A DNA stretch of 33,075 nucleotides from Kitasatospora sp. A2-31 (GCF_022288725.1 NZ_JAKNTA010000024.1:1-33075); one strand, 5' to 3'; counted from the first letter of the stretch, positions 14,614-23,224 are shown. Program-made: numbers and translations. The notes: generated by a model from the letters alone, not told the origin.

Positions 14614-16983
14614 GTGGTGGCTGTCGAGGGCTGGGAGGACGTCCCGGCGGAGGTGCGCAGGCGGCACGCCGAGCTGGCGGCCGAGATCGAGGACCACCGC
14701 GCCCGCTACTACGAGCAGGACGCGCCGATCATCAGCGACGCCGAGTTCGACGCGCTGATGCGCGAGTTGGAGGGGCTGGAGGACGAGCACCCGGCGCTGC
14801 GCACGCCGGACTCGCCGAGCCGGAAGGTCGGCGGCGCGGTCGTCACCGACCTCTTCGCCGCGGTCGAGCACCGCGAGCGGCTGCTCAGCCTCGACAACGC
14901 GATGGACGACGACGAGCTCGCCGCCTGGGCCGAGCGGGTCGCGACCGAGCTGGCCGGCATCGAGTACCACTACCTCTGCGAGCTCAAGGTGGACGGCCTG
15001 GCCGTCAACCTCACCTACGAGAACGGCACGTTGGTGCAGGCCGCGACCCGGGGTGACGGCCGGGTCGGCGAGGACATCACGGCCAACGTCCGCACCATCA
15101 AGGAGATCCCGCACCAGCTCAAGGGGGAGAACATCCCCGAGCTGGTCGAGATCCGCGGCGAGGTCTACTTCCCGACCGATGCGTTCGAGGCGCTCAACGC
15201 CTCGTTCTCCGAGGAGAACGAGCGCCGCCGGAGGGAGAACGAGGAGCGCGTCAAGGAGGGCAAGCGCCCCCGGGCGATGATCCGGCTCTTCATGAACCCG
15301 CGCAACGCCGCCGCCGGCTCGCTGCGGCAGAAGGACCCGCACGTCACCGCGTCCCGTCCGCTGCACATGGTGGTGCACGGCATCGGCGCCCGCGTCGGCC
15401 TCGACATCGACAACCAGTCGCACGCCTACCGGCTGCTCCACGACTGGGGGCTGCCGACCGCCCGGCACAACGAGGTGGTGGGGACGCTCGACGAGGTCCG
15501 CGCCTTCATCAAGCGGTTCGGCGAGCAGCGGCACTCGGTCGAGCACGAGATCGACGGCGTCGTGGTCAAGGTGGACGAGATCGCCCTCCAGGGCCGGCTC
15601 GGTTCCACCTCCAAGTCCCCGCGCTGGGCGATCGCCTGGAAGTACCCGCCGGAGGAGGTCACCGGCAAGCTGGCCGCGATCAAGGTCGGCATCGGCCGCA
15701 CCGGCCGGGCCACCCCGTACGCGGTGCTGGCCGAGCCGGTGAAGGTGGCCGGCTCCATGGTCCAGTACGCGACGCTGCACAACCAGCAGATCGTCAAGGC
15801 CAAGGACGTGCTGCTCGGCGACACCGTGGTGCTGCGCAAGGCCGGCGACGTCATCCCGGAGATCCTCGGCCCGGTCTACGACCTGCGGGACGGCACCGAG
15901 CAGGAGTTCGTGATGCCCTCGCACTGCCACGAGTGCGGGGCCGAGCTGCGCCCGATGGCCGAGGGCGACATCGACCTGCGGTGCCCGAACGCCCAGTTCT
16001 GCCCGGCCCAGATCCGGGAGCGGATCGCCTTCCTCGGCGGCCGCTCGGCGCTGGACATCGAGGGCCTCGGCTACGTCGCGGCCACGGCGCTGACCCAGCC
16101 GTTGGAGCCCGCCGAGGCTCCGGTCAAGGACGAGGGGGACATCTTCGGCCTGACCGACGAGCAGCTGCTGCCGATCAAGGTGCTGGTCCGCGACCCGAAG
16201 ACCGGCATGCCCAAGCTGGACGACAAGACCGCCGAGGAGAAGAAGGTCTCCTTCTTCGCCACCACCACCGGCACGCCGAAGAAGTCGCTCCGGACGCTCC
16301 TGGACAATCTGGAGAAGGCCAAGGACCGGCCGCTGGCGCGATTCCTCAACGGGCTGTCGATCCGTCACGTGGGCCCGGTCGCCGCGCAGGAACTGGCCCG
16401 TGAGTTCCGCGATCTGGACCGGATCTTCGGGGCGAGCGAGGAGGAGCTGGCCGCGGTCGAGGGCGTCGGGCCGATCATCGCCCGCTCGATCAAGGAGTGG
16501 TACGAGGAGGAGTGGCACCGCGGGATCCTGGAGAAGTGGCGCGCGGCCGGCGTCCGCTTCACCGAGGAGGCGGGCGACGAGGAGCAGGGCGAGCGCCCGC
16601 TGGAGGGGCTGACCGTGGTGGTCACCGGCACGCTCGCCGGGCACACCCGGGACGGCGCCAAGGAGGCGCTGACCTCGCGCGGGGCCAAGGTCACCGGCTC
16701 CGTGTCGAAGAAGACCCACTTCGTGGTGGCCGGCGACAACCCCGGCTCCAAGTACGACAAGGCCGTCCAGCTCGGGCTGCCGATCCTGGACGACGCGGGC
16801 TTCGCCGTGCTGCTGGAGCAGGGGGCGGCGGCCGCCCGGGTGCACCTGGGCCTCCCGCCGGAGCCCGTGGAGGCGGAGCCGGCGAAGAAGGCGCCCGCGA
16901 AGAAGGCCGCCGGCAAGACCCCCGCGCAGCCCGTCGAGGATGCGGCCGGGGACGCCGCCGACGAGGCCCCCGCGGAGGGCTGA
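14614..16983 (+). CDS. ligA: NAD-dependent DNA ligase LigA
   Basis: LigA seals nicks in replication and repair using NAD. The adenylated lysine is Lys125 in CELKVDG. The zinc site is Cys438, Cys441, Cys457 and Cys463, followed by helix-hairpin-helix repeats and a C-terminal BRCT domain (about 660-736, RPLEGLTVVVTGTLAG). At 789 residues it is longer than the usual 670-700. Part of the excess is an insertion of about 33 residues in the helix-hairpin-helix region (around 16175-16275) that I recall from other Streptomyces LigA proteins. The rest is a C-terminal tail of about 50 residues rich in Ala, Lys and Pro (KKAPAKKAAGK). GTG 14614 is 6 bp after GGAGGG; GTG 14617 is possible. Confidence 0.97.
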   Translation: MVAVEGWEDVPAEVRRRHAELAAEIEDHRARYYEQDAPIISDAEFDALMRELEGLEDEHPALRTPDSPSRKVGGAVVTDLFAAVEHRERLLSLDNAMDDDELAAWAERVATELAGIEYHYLCELKVDGLAVNLTYENGTLVQAATRGDGRVGEDITANVRTIKEIPHQLKGENIPELVEIRGEVYFPTDAFEALNASFSEENERRRRENEERVKEGKRPRAMIRLFMNPRNAAAGSLRQKDPHVTASRPLHMVVHGIGARVGLDIDNQSHAYRLLHDWGLPTARHNEVVGTLDEVRAFIKRFGEQRHSVEHEIDGVVVKVDEIALQGRLGSTSKSPRWAIAWKYPPEEVTGKLAAIKVGIGRTGRATPYAVLAEPVKVAGSMVQYATLHNQQIVKAKDVLLGDTVVLRKAGDVIPEILGPVYDLRDGTEQEFVMPSHCHECGAELRPMAEGDIDLRCPNAQFCPAQIRERIAFLGGRSALDIEGLGYVAATALTQPLEPAEAPVKDEGDIFGLTDEQLLPIKVLVRDPKTGMPKLDDKTAEEKKVSFFATTTGTPKKSLRTLLDNLEKAKDRPLARFLNGLSIRHVGPVAAQELAREFRDLDRIFGASEEELAAVEGVGPIIARSIKEWYEEEWHRGILEKWRAAGVRFTEEAGDEEQGERPLEGLTVVVTGTLAGHTRDGAKEALTSRGAKVTGSVSKKTHFVVAGDNPGSKYDKAVQLGLPILDDAGFAVLLEQGAAAARVHLGLPPEPVEAEPAKKAPAKKAAGKTPAQPVEDAAGDAADEAPAEG

Positions 16984-17292
16984 CCCGCGCGCGGAGCCGT
17001 CGAATCCGTCTTGTTATCGTCCTGATGCAACGTCATCGGGTGCCGCACAGTGGGAGCGGGCATGGTGTCACTGTGCGGCACCCGGACGCGGTGGCGTGTT
17101 TCCGGTTGTCCGAAAGTCTGCCCGCCGGGTGGACCCCGGAATACCCTGGAGCGCAACAGAGTGTCAGCAGGGGTGGGGGCACCGGCTGAGCCGGTCTCCG
17201 CGGGGTCACTCATGCCCGGCAGCTGCCGGCACCGGCACGGTGCCTCACCGTAAGGCGGCCTGACGGGGCGGGCCCGACGGAGGACAGGGCTT
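16984..17292. other. Intergenic region between ligA and the GGDEF-EAL gene
   Basis: This 309-bp stretch holds the long hairpin listed separately. A possible -10, TACCCT, lies at 17142-17147. Several short open frames cross it, but none has a ribosome site with convincing codon use. The promoter of the GGDEF-EAL gene is presumably here; no -35/-10 pair with proper spacing could be fixed. Confidence 0.5.
17037..17084 (+). terminator. 16-bp perfect inverted repeat after ligA
   Basis: CGGGTGCCGCACAGTG (17037-17052) and its exact reverse complement (17069-17084) enclose a 16-base loop. It begins 54 bp after the ligA stop. There is no T tract. A terminator or transcript-stabilising hairpin is the simplest reading; a protein-binding operator is the alternative. 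Confidence 0.65.
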
Positions 17293-19257
17293 ATGGATCG
17301 TACGACCGGCGGCGCGCCCACACGCCCGCCGCAGGGAGTGGCAGGTGCGGTCCTGCTGCTCGGCGTACTGCTGGCCGGCGCCGCACCGCTCATCCCGCTG
17401 GCCGTCCTGGTGTACCGGTACGAGCCCGAGCTGCTCCCGCTGTTCGCGGTGCCGCTGGCGGTGCTGGTCGCCGCCTGGCGGATCGCCCGTGACCGGGCCC
17501 GGGACCAGCTCACCGACGCTCTGACCGACCTGCCCAACCGCCAGGCGTTACTGCTGGCCGCCCAGGAGGCGATCGCCGAGCACGAGCAGGGCTACAGCGT
17601 GGGCCTGATCCTGCTCGACCTGGACCGGTTCCGGTCGCTCAACGACACCCTCGGGCACACCGCCGGGGACCGGCTGCTGGTGCACATCGCCCGCCGGCTG
17701 CACCGGGCACTGCGCTCGGGCGGCCCGGCCGGCAGCGCCACCCGCGAGTCGATCGACGACGTCTTCGCCGGGCTGCCCCGGCACTACCGGGGCGGGCGGC
17801 CGCTGGTGGCCCGGATGGGCGGCGACGAGTTCGCCGTCCTGCTGCCGGGCGTCGGCTGCCCGGGCACCCTGGAGCGGGTCGCCAAGGCACTGATCGCCGA
17901 GCTGGCCGCGCCGATCCGGCTGGACGGGCTGCTGCTCGTCCTGGAGGCGAGTGCCGGGGTCTGCGTCTACCCGCAGCACGCCCAGGACGCGGAGTCGCTA
18001 CTGCGGCGCGCCGACGTCGCGATGGGCCACGCCCAGCGCGGCCGGACCTCGGTCGAGTGCTACGACGAGGCCCAGGACGCCGACACCCCGTACCGGATAG
18101 GGCTGCTCGGCGACCTCCGGCGGGCGCTGGAGACCGGGGAGGTGCAACTGCACTACCAGCCGAAGGTGGCCTTCGACGGCCGGGTGGTCGGGCTGGAGGC
18201 GCTGTTGCGCTGGGAGCGGCCGGGCCAGGGCAAGGTGTCGCCGGACGAGTTCGTCGGGCTGGCCGAGTCCAGCGGGCTGATGCCCCGGCTGACCGACTAC
18301 GTGCTCGAGGCGGCCGTCGGCCAGCTCGCCCACTGGCGGGAGCAGGGGCTCCAGGTCCAGGTCGCGGTCAACGTCTCGCCGCGGGACGTGCTCAACCCCG
18401 GCTTCGCCCAGCGGGTCGCCGGGCACCTGGTCCGCCACCAGGTGCCGGCCCACGCGCTGCAGCTGGAGATCACCGAACGGCTGCTGCTGGACGACTCCCG
18501 CCGGGCCGCCGACACCCTGGCCGAGCTGCGCGGCTACGGCGTGGGTATGTCCCTGGACGACTTCGGCACCGGCCACTCCTCGCTGGTGCGGTTGCGCAGC
18601 CTCCCGGTCGGCGAGCTGAAGATCGACCGCTCCTTCGTCTCCCGGATGGTGGCCGACGACCACGACGCGGCGGTGGTCCGCTGCTCGGTGGAACTGGCGC
18701 ACTCGCTGGGGCTGACCGTGGTCGCCGAGGGCGTCGAGGACGACGAGACCTGGGAGCGGTTGCAGGGGCTGGGCGTGGACGCCGTGCAGGGCTGGCTGGT
18801 GTCGGCGGCGCTGCCGGCCGAGCAGGCCACCGCCTGGCTGCGGGTGCACCGCACCGGGGCCCCGCCGGTGGAGCGGATGGCCGCGGCGACGCTGCCGCCG
18901 ACGGCCGCGCAGCCGGTGCTCCCGCCGTCCCTGCAGGCGCCGCTCCCGCCGCCGCTGCAGCCGGTGCCGCAGCCCGTCCCGGCGCCGGTCGCCTCGTCAG
19001 CCCAGCCGGTCGCGTCCGCCTTCCCGGCGTCCTCCTTCCCGAAGCAGGCCTCCGGGCTCCACTCCGCCCCGCTCCCGGCGTCCGTCCCGGCGCCCCTGTC
19101 GACGTCCGCCTCGTCGGTGGTACCCGCGGCCGTCGTGCCCGCCGTCCCGCAGGCGCGACCGCCGGTGCTGCCGCCGGTGGTCCAGGCGGTGCAGGCCGCG
19201 CAGCTGGAGATCCAGGCCCCGGCCACCCCGAACTGGGCTCCCACCGGGCCGCAGTAG
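17293..19257 (+). CDS. rmdB: Membrane GGDEF-EAL cyclic-di-GMP protein, probable RmdB orthologue
   Basis: This 654-residue protein has two N-terminal membrane segments (about 16-41 and 48-63). A GGDEF domain follows with intact GGDEF at 176-180, then an EAL domain with Glu302-Ala-Leu304, LEITE, DDFGTG (422-427) and VAEGVED (477-483). Both domains keep their key residues, so synthesis and hydrolysis of cyclic-di-GMP are both possible on sequence grounds. From about residue 519 to the end is a Pro/Ala/Val/Ser-rich low-complexity tail of some 135 residues. The place directly after ligA and before gatC is that of S. coelicolor rmdB (SCO5495, a development-related phosphodiesterase) as I recall it. 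The symbol rests on that context. The ATG follows GGAGGACAGG. Confidence 0.85.
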   Translation: MDRTTGGAPTRPPQGVAGAVLLLGVLLAGAAPLIPLAVLVYRYEPELLPLFAVPLAVLVAAWRIARDRARDQLTDALTDLPNRQALLLAAQEAIAEHEQGYSVGLILLDLDRFRSLNDTLGHTAGDRLLVHIARRLHRALRSGGPAGSATRESIDDVFAGLPRHYRGGRPLVARMGGDEFAVLLPGVGCPGTLERVAKALIAELAAPIRLDGLLLVLEASAGVCVYPQHAQDAESLLRRADVAMGHAQRGRTSVECYDEAQDADTPYRIGLLGDLRRALETGEVQLHYQPKVAFDGRVVGLEALLRWERPGQGKVSPDEFVGLAESSGLMPRLTDYVLEAAVGQLAHWREQGLQVQVAVNVSPRDVLNPGFAQRVAGHLVRHQVPAHALQLEITERLLLDDSRRAADTLAELRGYGVGMSLDDFGTGHSSLVRLRSLPVGELKIDRSFVSRMVADDHDAAVVRCSVELAHSLGLTVVAEGVEDDETWERLQGLGVDAVQGWLVSAALPAEQATAWLRVHRTGAPPVERMAAATLPPTAAQPVLPPSLQAPLPPPLQPVPQPVPAPVASSAQPVASAFPASSFPKQASGLHSAPLPASVPAPLSTSASSVVPAAVVPAVPQARPPVLPPVVQAVQAAQLEIQAPATPNWAPTGPQ

Positions 19258-19324
19258 CGCCCGCCGGCGCCGGGGTGACCGGACCCGCCCGTTACTCGTT
19301 GGCCGGTGGCCGGGCCGTGCCCCA

Positions 19325-19330
19325 TAGGAT
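19325..19330 (+). promoter_or_regulatory. Probable -10 (TAGGAT) of the gatCA operon
   Basis: TAGGAT lies 113 bp before gatC. A TTGGCC at 19299-19304 could be a -35 but leaves a 20-bp spacer, longer than ideal. The transcript would have a 5' leader of roughly 105 bases in which no obvious conserved leader element was recognised. Confidence 0.4.
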
Positions 19331-19442
19331 GGGGGCCACAGACCAAGAGGACGGGAGCGCCGAGCCGGCTGCTCCTGCCCGGGCCCGGTACCGCCTCACG
19401 GCACCGCCGGGCCTCACCAGAACTCACCCTGAGGATCGCTGC

Positions 19443-19739
19443 ATGCCTGGCATCACGCGCGAGGAGGTCGCCCACCTCGCTCGGCTGTCGCGTCTTGAGT
19501 TGCAGGCCGAAGAGCTGGACCACTTCGCCGAGCAGCTCGACGTGATCATCGGCGCGGTCGCCCGCGTTTCCGAGGTCGCCGGACAGGACGTCCCGCCGAC
19601 CTCCCACCCGCTGCCGCTGACCAACGTCATGCGCGCGGACGAGGTGCGGCCGTCGCTCACCCCGGAGCAGGCGCTGTCCGGTGCCCCGGCCGCCGAGGAG
19701 CAGCGTTTCCGCGTTCCCCAGATCCTCGGGGAGGACTGA
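19443..19739 (+). CDS. gatC: Glutamyl/aspartyl-tRNA amidotransferase subunit C
   Basis: GatC is the small 98-residue subunit that wraps GatA and stabilises the GatCAB complex, which converts Glu-tRNA(Gln) (and sometimes Asp-tRNA(Asn)) to the amide form. REEVAHLARLSRLEL at the start and the PLTNVMRADEVRPSL segment are family hallmarks. ATG 19443 has a weak GAGGA upstream. GatA starts 5 bp after the stop, so the two are co-translated. A GatCAB operon is expected in actinomycetes, which lack glutaminyl-tRNA synthetase. Confidence 0.96.
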   Translation: MPGITREEVAHLARLSRLELQAEELDHFAEQLDVIIGAVARVSEVAGQDVPPTSHPLPLTNVMRADEVRPSLTPEQALSGAPAAEEQRFRVPQILGED

Positions 19740-19744
19740 CCGAG

Positions 19745-21250
19745 ATGACCGAGATCCACACCCCCGTCGTCAAGTGGACCGCCGCCGAGACCGCGGGTGC
19801 CATCGCCAAGGGCGAGGTCTCCGCCGTCGAGGTCGCCCAGGCCCACCTGGACCGCATCGAGGCCGTCGACAAGAAGGTCAACGCCTTCCTGCACGTCGAC
19901 ACCGAGGGCGCGCTGAAGGCGGCCAAGGCCGTCGACGAGAAGCGCGCCCGGGGCGAGGAGCTGGGCCCGCTGGCCGGCGTCCCGCTCGCGCTCAAGGACG
20001 TCTTCACCACCAAGGGCGTGCCGACCACCTGCGGCTCCAAGATCCTCGAAGGCTGGATCCCGCCGTACGACGCCACCCTGACCACGCGTCTCAAGGACGC
20101 CGGCGTGGTCATCCTCGGCAAGACCAACATGGACGAGTTCGCGATGGGCTCCTCCACCGAGAACTCCGCCTTCGGCGCCACCGGCAACCCGTGGGACCTC
20201 TCCCGCATCCCCGGCGGTTCCGGCGGTGGCTCGGCCGCCGCGCTGGCCGCCTTCGAGGCCCCGCTGGCGATCGGCACCGACACCGGCGGCTCGATCCGCC
20301 AGCCCGGCGCCGTCACCGGCACCGTGGGTGTGAAGCCGACCTACGGTTCGGTCTCCCGCTACGGCCTGGTGGCGTTCTCCAGCAGCCTGGACCAGGGCGG
20401 CCCGTGCGCGCGGACCGTGCTGGACGCGGCGCTGCTGCACGAGGCCATCGCCGGCCACGACCCGCTGGACTCCACCTCGATCGACGCGCCGGTCCCGGCC
20501 GTGGTCGAGGCCGCGAAGATGCGCGACATCCGCGGCATGCGGATCGGTGTCGTCAAGGAGTTCGCCGGCGAGGGCTACCAGGCCGGCGTGATGCAGCGGT
20601 TCCACGAGTCCGTGGAACTGCTGCGCGAGCTCGGCGCCGAGGTCGTCGAGGTCTCCTGCCCGTCGTTCACCCTGGCGCTGCCCGCGTACTACCTGATCGC
20701 GCCCAGCGAGGCCTCGTCCAACCTGGCCCGCTTCGACGCGATGCGCTACGGCCTGCGGGTCGGCGACGACGGCACCCGCTCGGCCGAGGACGTCACCGCC
20801 CTGACCCGGGAGGCCGGCTTCGGCCCCGAGGTGAAGCGCCGCATCATCCTCGGCACCTACGCCCTCTCCTCGGGCTACTACGACGCCTACTACGGCTCGG
20901 CCCAGAAGGTGCGCACGCTCATCTCGCGCGACTTCGACGCCGCCTTCGCCGGCGTGGACGTGCTGGTCTCCCCGACCACCCCGACCACCGCCTTCCCGAT
21001 CGGCGAGCGCGCCGACGACCCGATGGCGATGTACCTGGCCGACCTCTGCACGATTCCGTCGAACCTCGCGGGCAACGCGGCCATGTCGCTGCCCTGCGGG
21101 CTGGCCCCGGAGGACAATCTCCCGGTCGGCCTGCAGATCATCGCACCCGCGATGGCGGACGACCGCCTGTACCGCGTGGGCGGCGCCGTCGAGGCCGCAC
21201 TCAACGACAAGTGGGGGCACCCCCTGCTGGAGGAGGCACCGGCACTGTGA
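19745..21250 (+). CDS. gatA: Glutamyl/aspartyl-tRNA amidotransferase subunit A
   Basis: GatA is the glutaminase subunit of 501 residues and belongs to the amidase-signature family. The Ser-Ser-Lys triad is visible: lysine in ALKDVFTTKG, the Gly/Ser-rich IPGGSGGGSAAALAA loop and the nucleophile region GTDTGGSIRQPG. It supplies ammonia from glutamine to GatB through an internal channel. Length is normal. The stop overlaps the GTG of a small membrane gene (GTGA), which separates gatA from gatB here. Confidence 0.98.
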   Translation: MTEIHTPVVKWTAAETAGAIAKGEVSAVEVAQAHLDRIEAVDKKVNAFLHVDTEGALKAAKAVDEKRARGEELGPLAGVPLALKDVFTTKGVPTTCGSKILEGWIPPYDATLTTRLKDAGVVILGKTNMDEFAMGSSTENSAFGATGNPWDLSRIPGGSGGGSAAALAAFEAPLAIGTDTGGSIRQPGAVTGTVGVKPTYGSVSRYGLVAFSSSLDQGGPCARTVLDAALLHEAIAGHDPLDSTSIDAPVPAVVEAAKMRDIRGMRIGVVKEFAGEGYQAGVMQRFHESVELLRELGAEVVEVSCPSFTLALPAYYLIAPSEASSNLARFDAMRYGLRVGDDGTRSAEDVTALTREAGFGPEVKRRIILGTYALSSGYYDAYYGSAQKVRTLISRDFDAAFAGVDVLVSPTTPTTAFPIGERADDPMAMYLADLCTIPSNLAGNAAMSLPCGLAPEDNLPVGLQIIAPAMADDRLYRVGGAVEAALNDKWGHPLLEEAPAL

Positions 21251-21486
21251 GCAAGATCGAGAAGGCCAAGGGTTTCAAGCACTCCAAGCCCGGCCTCTGG
21301 CTGTCCATCGGCACCAGCGCCTTCGGTGCGATCTCGGTGGTCAAGGACGTCCGGAAGGCTCGCGAGGAGAGCGACACCCTCAAGCTGATCAACGCCCTGG
21401 TCGGCGCCGCAGCCCTGGTCACCGGCACCGCGCTGCTGGTGCGCGAGCTGCGCCGCCTCGGCGACGACGACGTGCTGCTGGGCTGA
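21247..21486 (+). CDS. Small membrane protein between gatA and gatB, 79 residues
   Basis: The GTG at 21247 overlaps the gatA stop, so translation is coupled to it. The basic N terminus (SKIEKAKGFKHSKPG) is followed by a hydrophobic segment (LWLSIGTSAFGAISVV), a charged stretch (KDVRKAREESD), a second hydrophobic helix (LINALVGAAALVTGTALLV) and an acidic end. Two membrane spans are likely. I believe a gene of this size occupies the same position in S. coelicolor, but the function is unknown. It is followed by a terminator hairpin. Confidence 0.8.
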   Translation: MSKIEKAKGFKHSKPGLWLSIGTSAFGAISVVKDVRKAREESDTLKLINALVGAAALVTGTALLVRELRRLGDDDVLLG

Positions 21487-21496
21487 GCAAGCCCTC

Positions 21497-21530
21497 GGCC
21501 CGGCCCGCACCCACCGTGCGCGGCCGGGCC
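21497..21530 (+). terminator. Hairpin separating gatA-small gene from gatB
   Basis: Arm 21497-21510 pairs with 21516-21530 over 14 bp with one bulged C and a 5-base CCACC loop (GGCCCGGCC against GGCCGGGCC at the base). It implies that gatB has at least partly separate transcription. The 34 bases between the hairpin and the gatB start include an AT-richer ACTTTTAG stretch that could be part of a promoter. Confidence 0.6.
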
Positions 21531-21564
21531 CGTACCTCCACAGACTTTTAGCGAAGGGGACGCT

Positions 21565-23076
21565 GTGAGCGTCATGAACCTGGTCTCCTACGAGGACGCT
21601 CTCGCGTCGTACGACCCGGTGATGGGCCTTGAGGTCCACGTCGAGCTGGGCACCAAGACCAAGATGTTCTGCGGTTGCTCGACCGAGCTGGGTGCCGAGC
21701 CGAACAGCCAGGTCTGCCCGACCTGCCTGGGCCTGCCCGGCTCGCTGCCCGTGGTCAACGCGGTCGGCGTCGAGTCGGCCGTCAAGATCGGCCTGGCGCT
21801 GAACTGCGAGATCGCCGAGTGGTGCCGGTTCGCCCGGAAGAACTACTTCTATCCGGACATGCCGAAGAACTTCCAGACCTCGCAGTACGACGAGCCGATC
21901 GCCTTCAACGGCTACCTCGACGTGCAGCTGGAGGACGGCTCGACTTTCCGCGTGGAGATCGAGCGCGCCCACATGGAGGAGGACACCGGCAAGTCCAGCC
22001 ACGTCGGCGGCGCGACCGGCCGCATCCACGGCGCCACCCACTCGCTGCTGGACTACAACCGGGCCGGCATCCCGCTGATCGAGATCGTCACCAAGCCGAT
22101 CGTCGGTGCCGGTGAGCGCGCCCCCGAGGTGGCCCGCGCGTACGTGGCCGAGCTGCGCGAGCTGATCAAGGCGCTGGGCGTCTCCGAGGCCCGGATGGAC
22201 AAGGGCCAGATGCGCTGCGACGTCAACCTGTCGCTGCGCCCGAACGGCACCGAGACCTTCGGCACCCGCTCCGAGACCAAGAACGTCAACTCGCTGCGCA
22301 GCGTCGAGCGGGCGGCCCGGTTCGAGATCCAGCGGCACGCCACCGTGCTGATCGACGGCGGCACCATCGTCCAGGAGACCCGCCACTTCCACGAGGAGGA
22401 CGGCACCACCACCTCCGGCCGGATCAAGGACAACGCCGAGGACTACCGCTACTTCCCCGAGCCGGACCTCGTGCCGATCGCGCCCGCGCGCGAGTGGGTC
22501 GAGGAGCTGCGCGCCGCGCTGCCGGAGCTGCCGCGCGTGCGCCGGGCCCGGCTGCAGTCCGAGTGGGGCCTGTCCGACAAGGACATGCAGGCGGTGCTGA
22601 ACGCCGGCGCGGTCGAGCCGATCCAGGAGACCATCGCCGCCGGCGCCCCGGCGGACCAGGCCCGCAAGTGGTGGATGGGCGAGCTGGCCCGCCGCGCCAA
22701 CGAGACCGGCACCGAGCTGAGCGAGCAGCCGATCACCCCGGCGCAGGTCGCCCGGGTCACCGCGCTCGTCGCCGAGGGCAAGCTGAACGACAAGCTGGCC
22801 CGCCAGGTCATCGAGGCCGTGCTGGCCGGTGAGGGCGAGCCGGACGAGGTCGTCGAGAAGCGCGGGCTGGCCGTCGTCTCGGACGACTCCGCGCTCGGCG
22901 CCGCCGTCGACCAGGCCATCGCCGAGAACGAGGCGATCGCCGCCAAGATCCGCGACGGCAAGGTCGCCGCGGTGGGTGCGCTGGTCGGCGCGGTCATGAA
23001 GGCCACCCGCGGCCAGGCCGACGCCGCCCGTGTGAAGGACCTGATCCTGGAGCGCCTCGGCGTGGCAGGACAGTAG
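21565..23076 (+). CDS. gatB: Glutamyl/aspartyl-tRNA amidotransferase subunit B
   Basis: GatB is the kinase/transamidase subunit of 503 residues that activates the misacylated tRNA and receives ammonia from GatA. GLEVHVELGTKTKMFCGC at the start, QVCPTCLGLPGSLPV (zinc and substrate region), ARKNYFYPDMPKNFQTSQYD and HMEEDTGKS are family motifs. The C-terminal half has the helical and YqeY-like tail domains that contact tRNA. GTG 21565 follows AAGGGGA; an ATG at 21574 is in frame. The last nine codons and the TAG form the beginning of a 37-bp unit repeated four times in tandem. Confidence 0.98.
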   Translation: MSVMNLVSYEDALASYDPVMGLEVHVELGTKTKMFCGCSTELGAEPNSQVCPTCLGLPGSLPVVNAVGVESAVKIGLALNCEIAEWCRFARKNYFYPDMPKNFQTSQYDEPIAFNGYLDVQLEDGSTFRVEIERAHMEEDTGKSSHVGGATGRIHGATHSLLDYNRAGIPLIEIVTKPIVGAGERAPEVARAYVAELRELIKALGVSEARMDKGQMRCDVNLSLRPNGTETFGTRSETKNVNSLRSVERAARFEIQRHATVLIDGGTIVQETRHFHEEDGTTTSGRIKDNAEDYRYFPEPDLVPIAPAREWVEELRAALPELPRVRRARLQSEWGLSDKDMQAVLNAGAVEPIQETIAAGAPADQARKWWMGELARRANETGTELSEQPITPAQVARVTALVAEGKLNDKLARQVIEAVLAGEGEPDEVVEKRGLAVVSDDSALGAAVDQAIAENEAIAAKIRDGKVAAVGALVGAVMKATRGQADAARVKDLILERLGVAGQ

Positions 23077-23197
23077 GCACAGCCTGGAGCGCCTTGGCGT
23101 GGCAGGACAGTAGGCACGGCCTGGAGCGCCTTGGCGTGGCAGGACAGTAGGCACAGCCTGGAGCGCCTCGGCGTGGCAGGACAGTAGGCACAGCCTG
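23050..23197 (+). repeat. Four tandem copies of a 37-bp unit grown from the gatB 3' end
   Basis: The copies are 23050-23086, 23087-23123, 23124-23160 and 23161-23197. Copies 1 and 4 are identical. Copies 2 and 3 have CTT for CTC, and copy 2 also has CACGG for CACAG. Copy 1 encodes the end of GatB including its TAG stop; copies 2-4 are non-coding duplicates of the same segment. CCTGGA is present at each junction and may have been the seed for slippage. Confidence 0.95.
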
Positions 23198-23224
23198 GAA
23201 GTTCCGCGTCGCTGCCGGCGCTTC

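Noticed and set aside
17050..17253. Small genes in the ligA to GGDEF-EAL interval
   Set aside because: Several open frames overlap the perfect hairpin, lack ribosome sites and show no consistent codon bias.
23050..23197. Possible CRISPR array (four 37-bp repeats)
   Set aside because: The units are directly adjacent with no spacers, the first unit is gatB coding sequence, and no cas gene is present.
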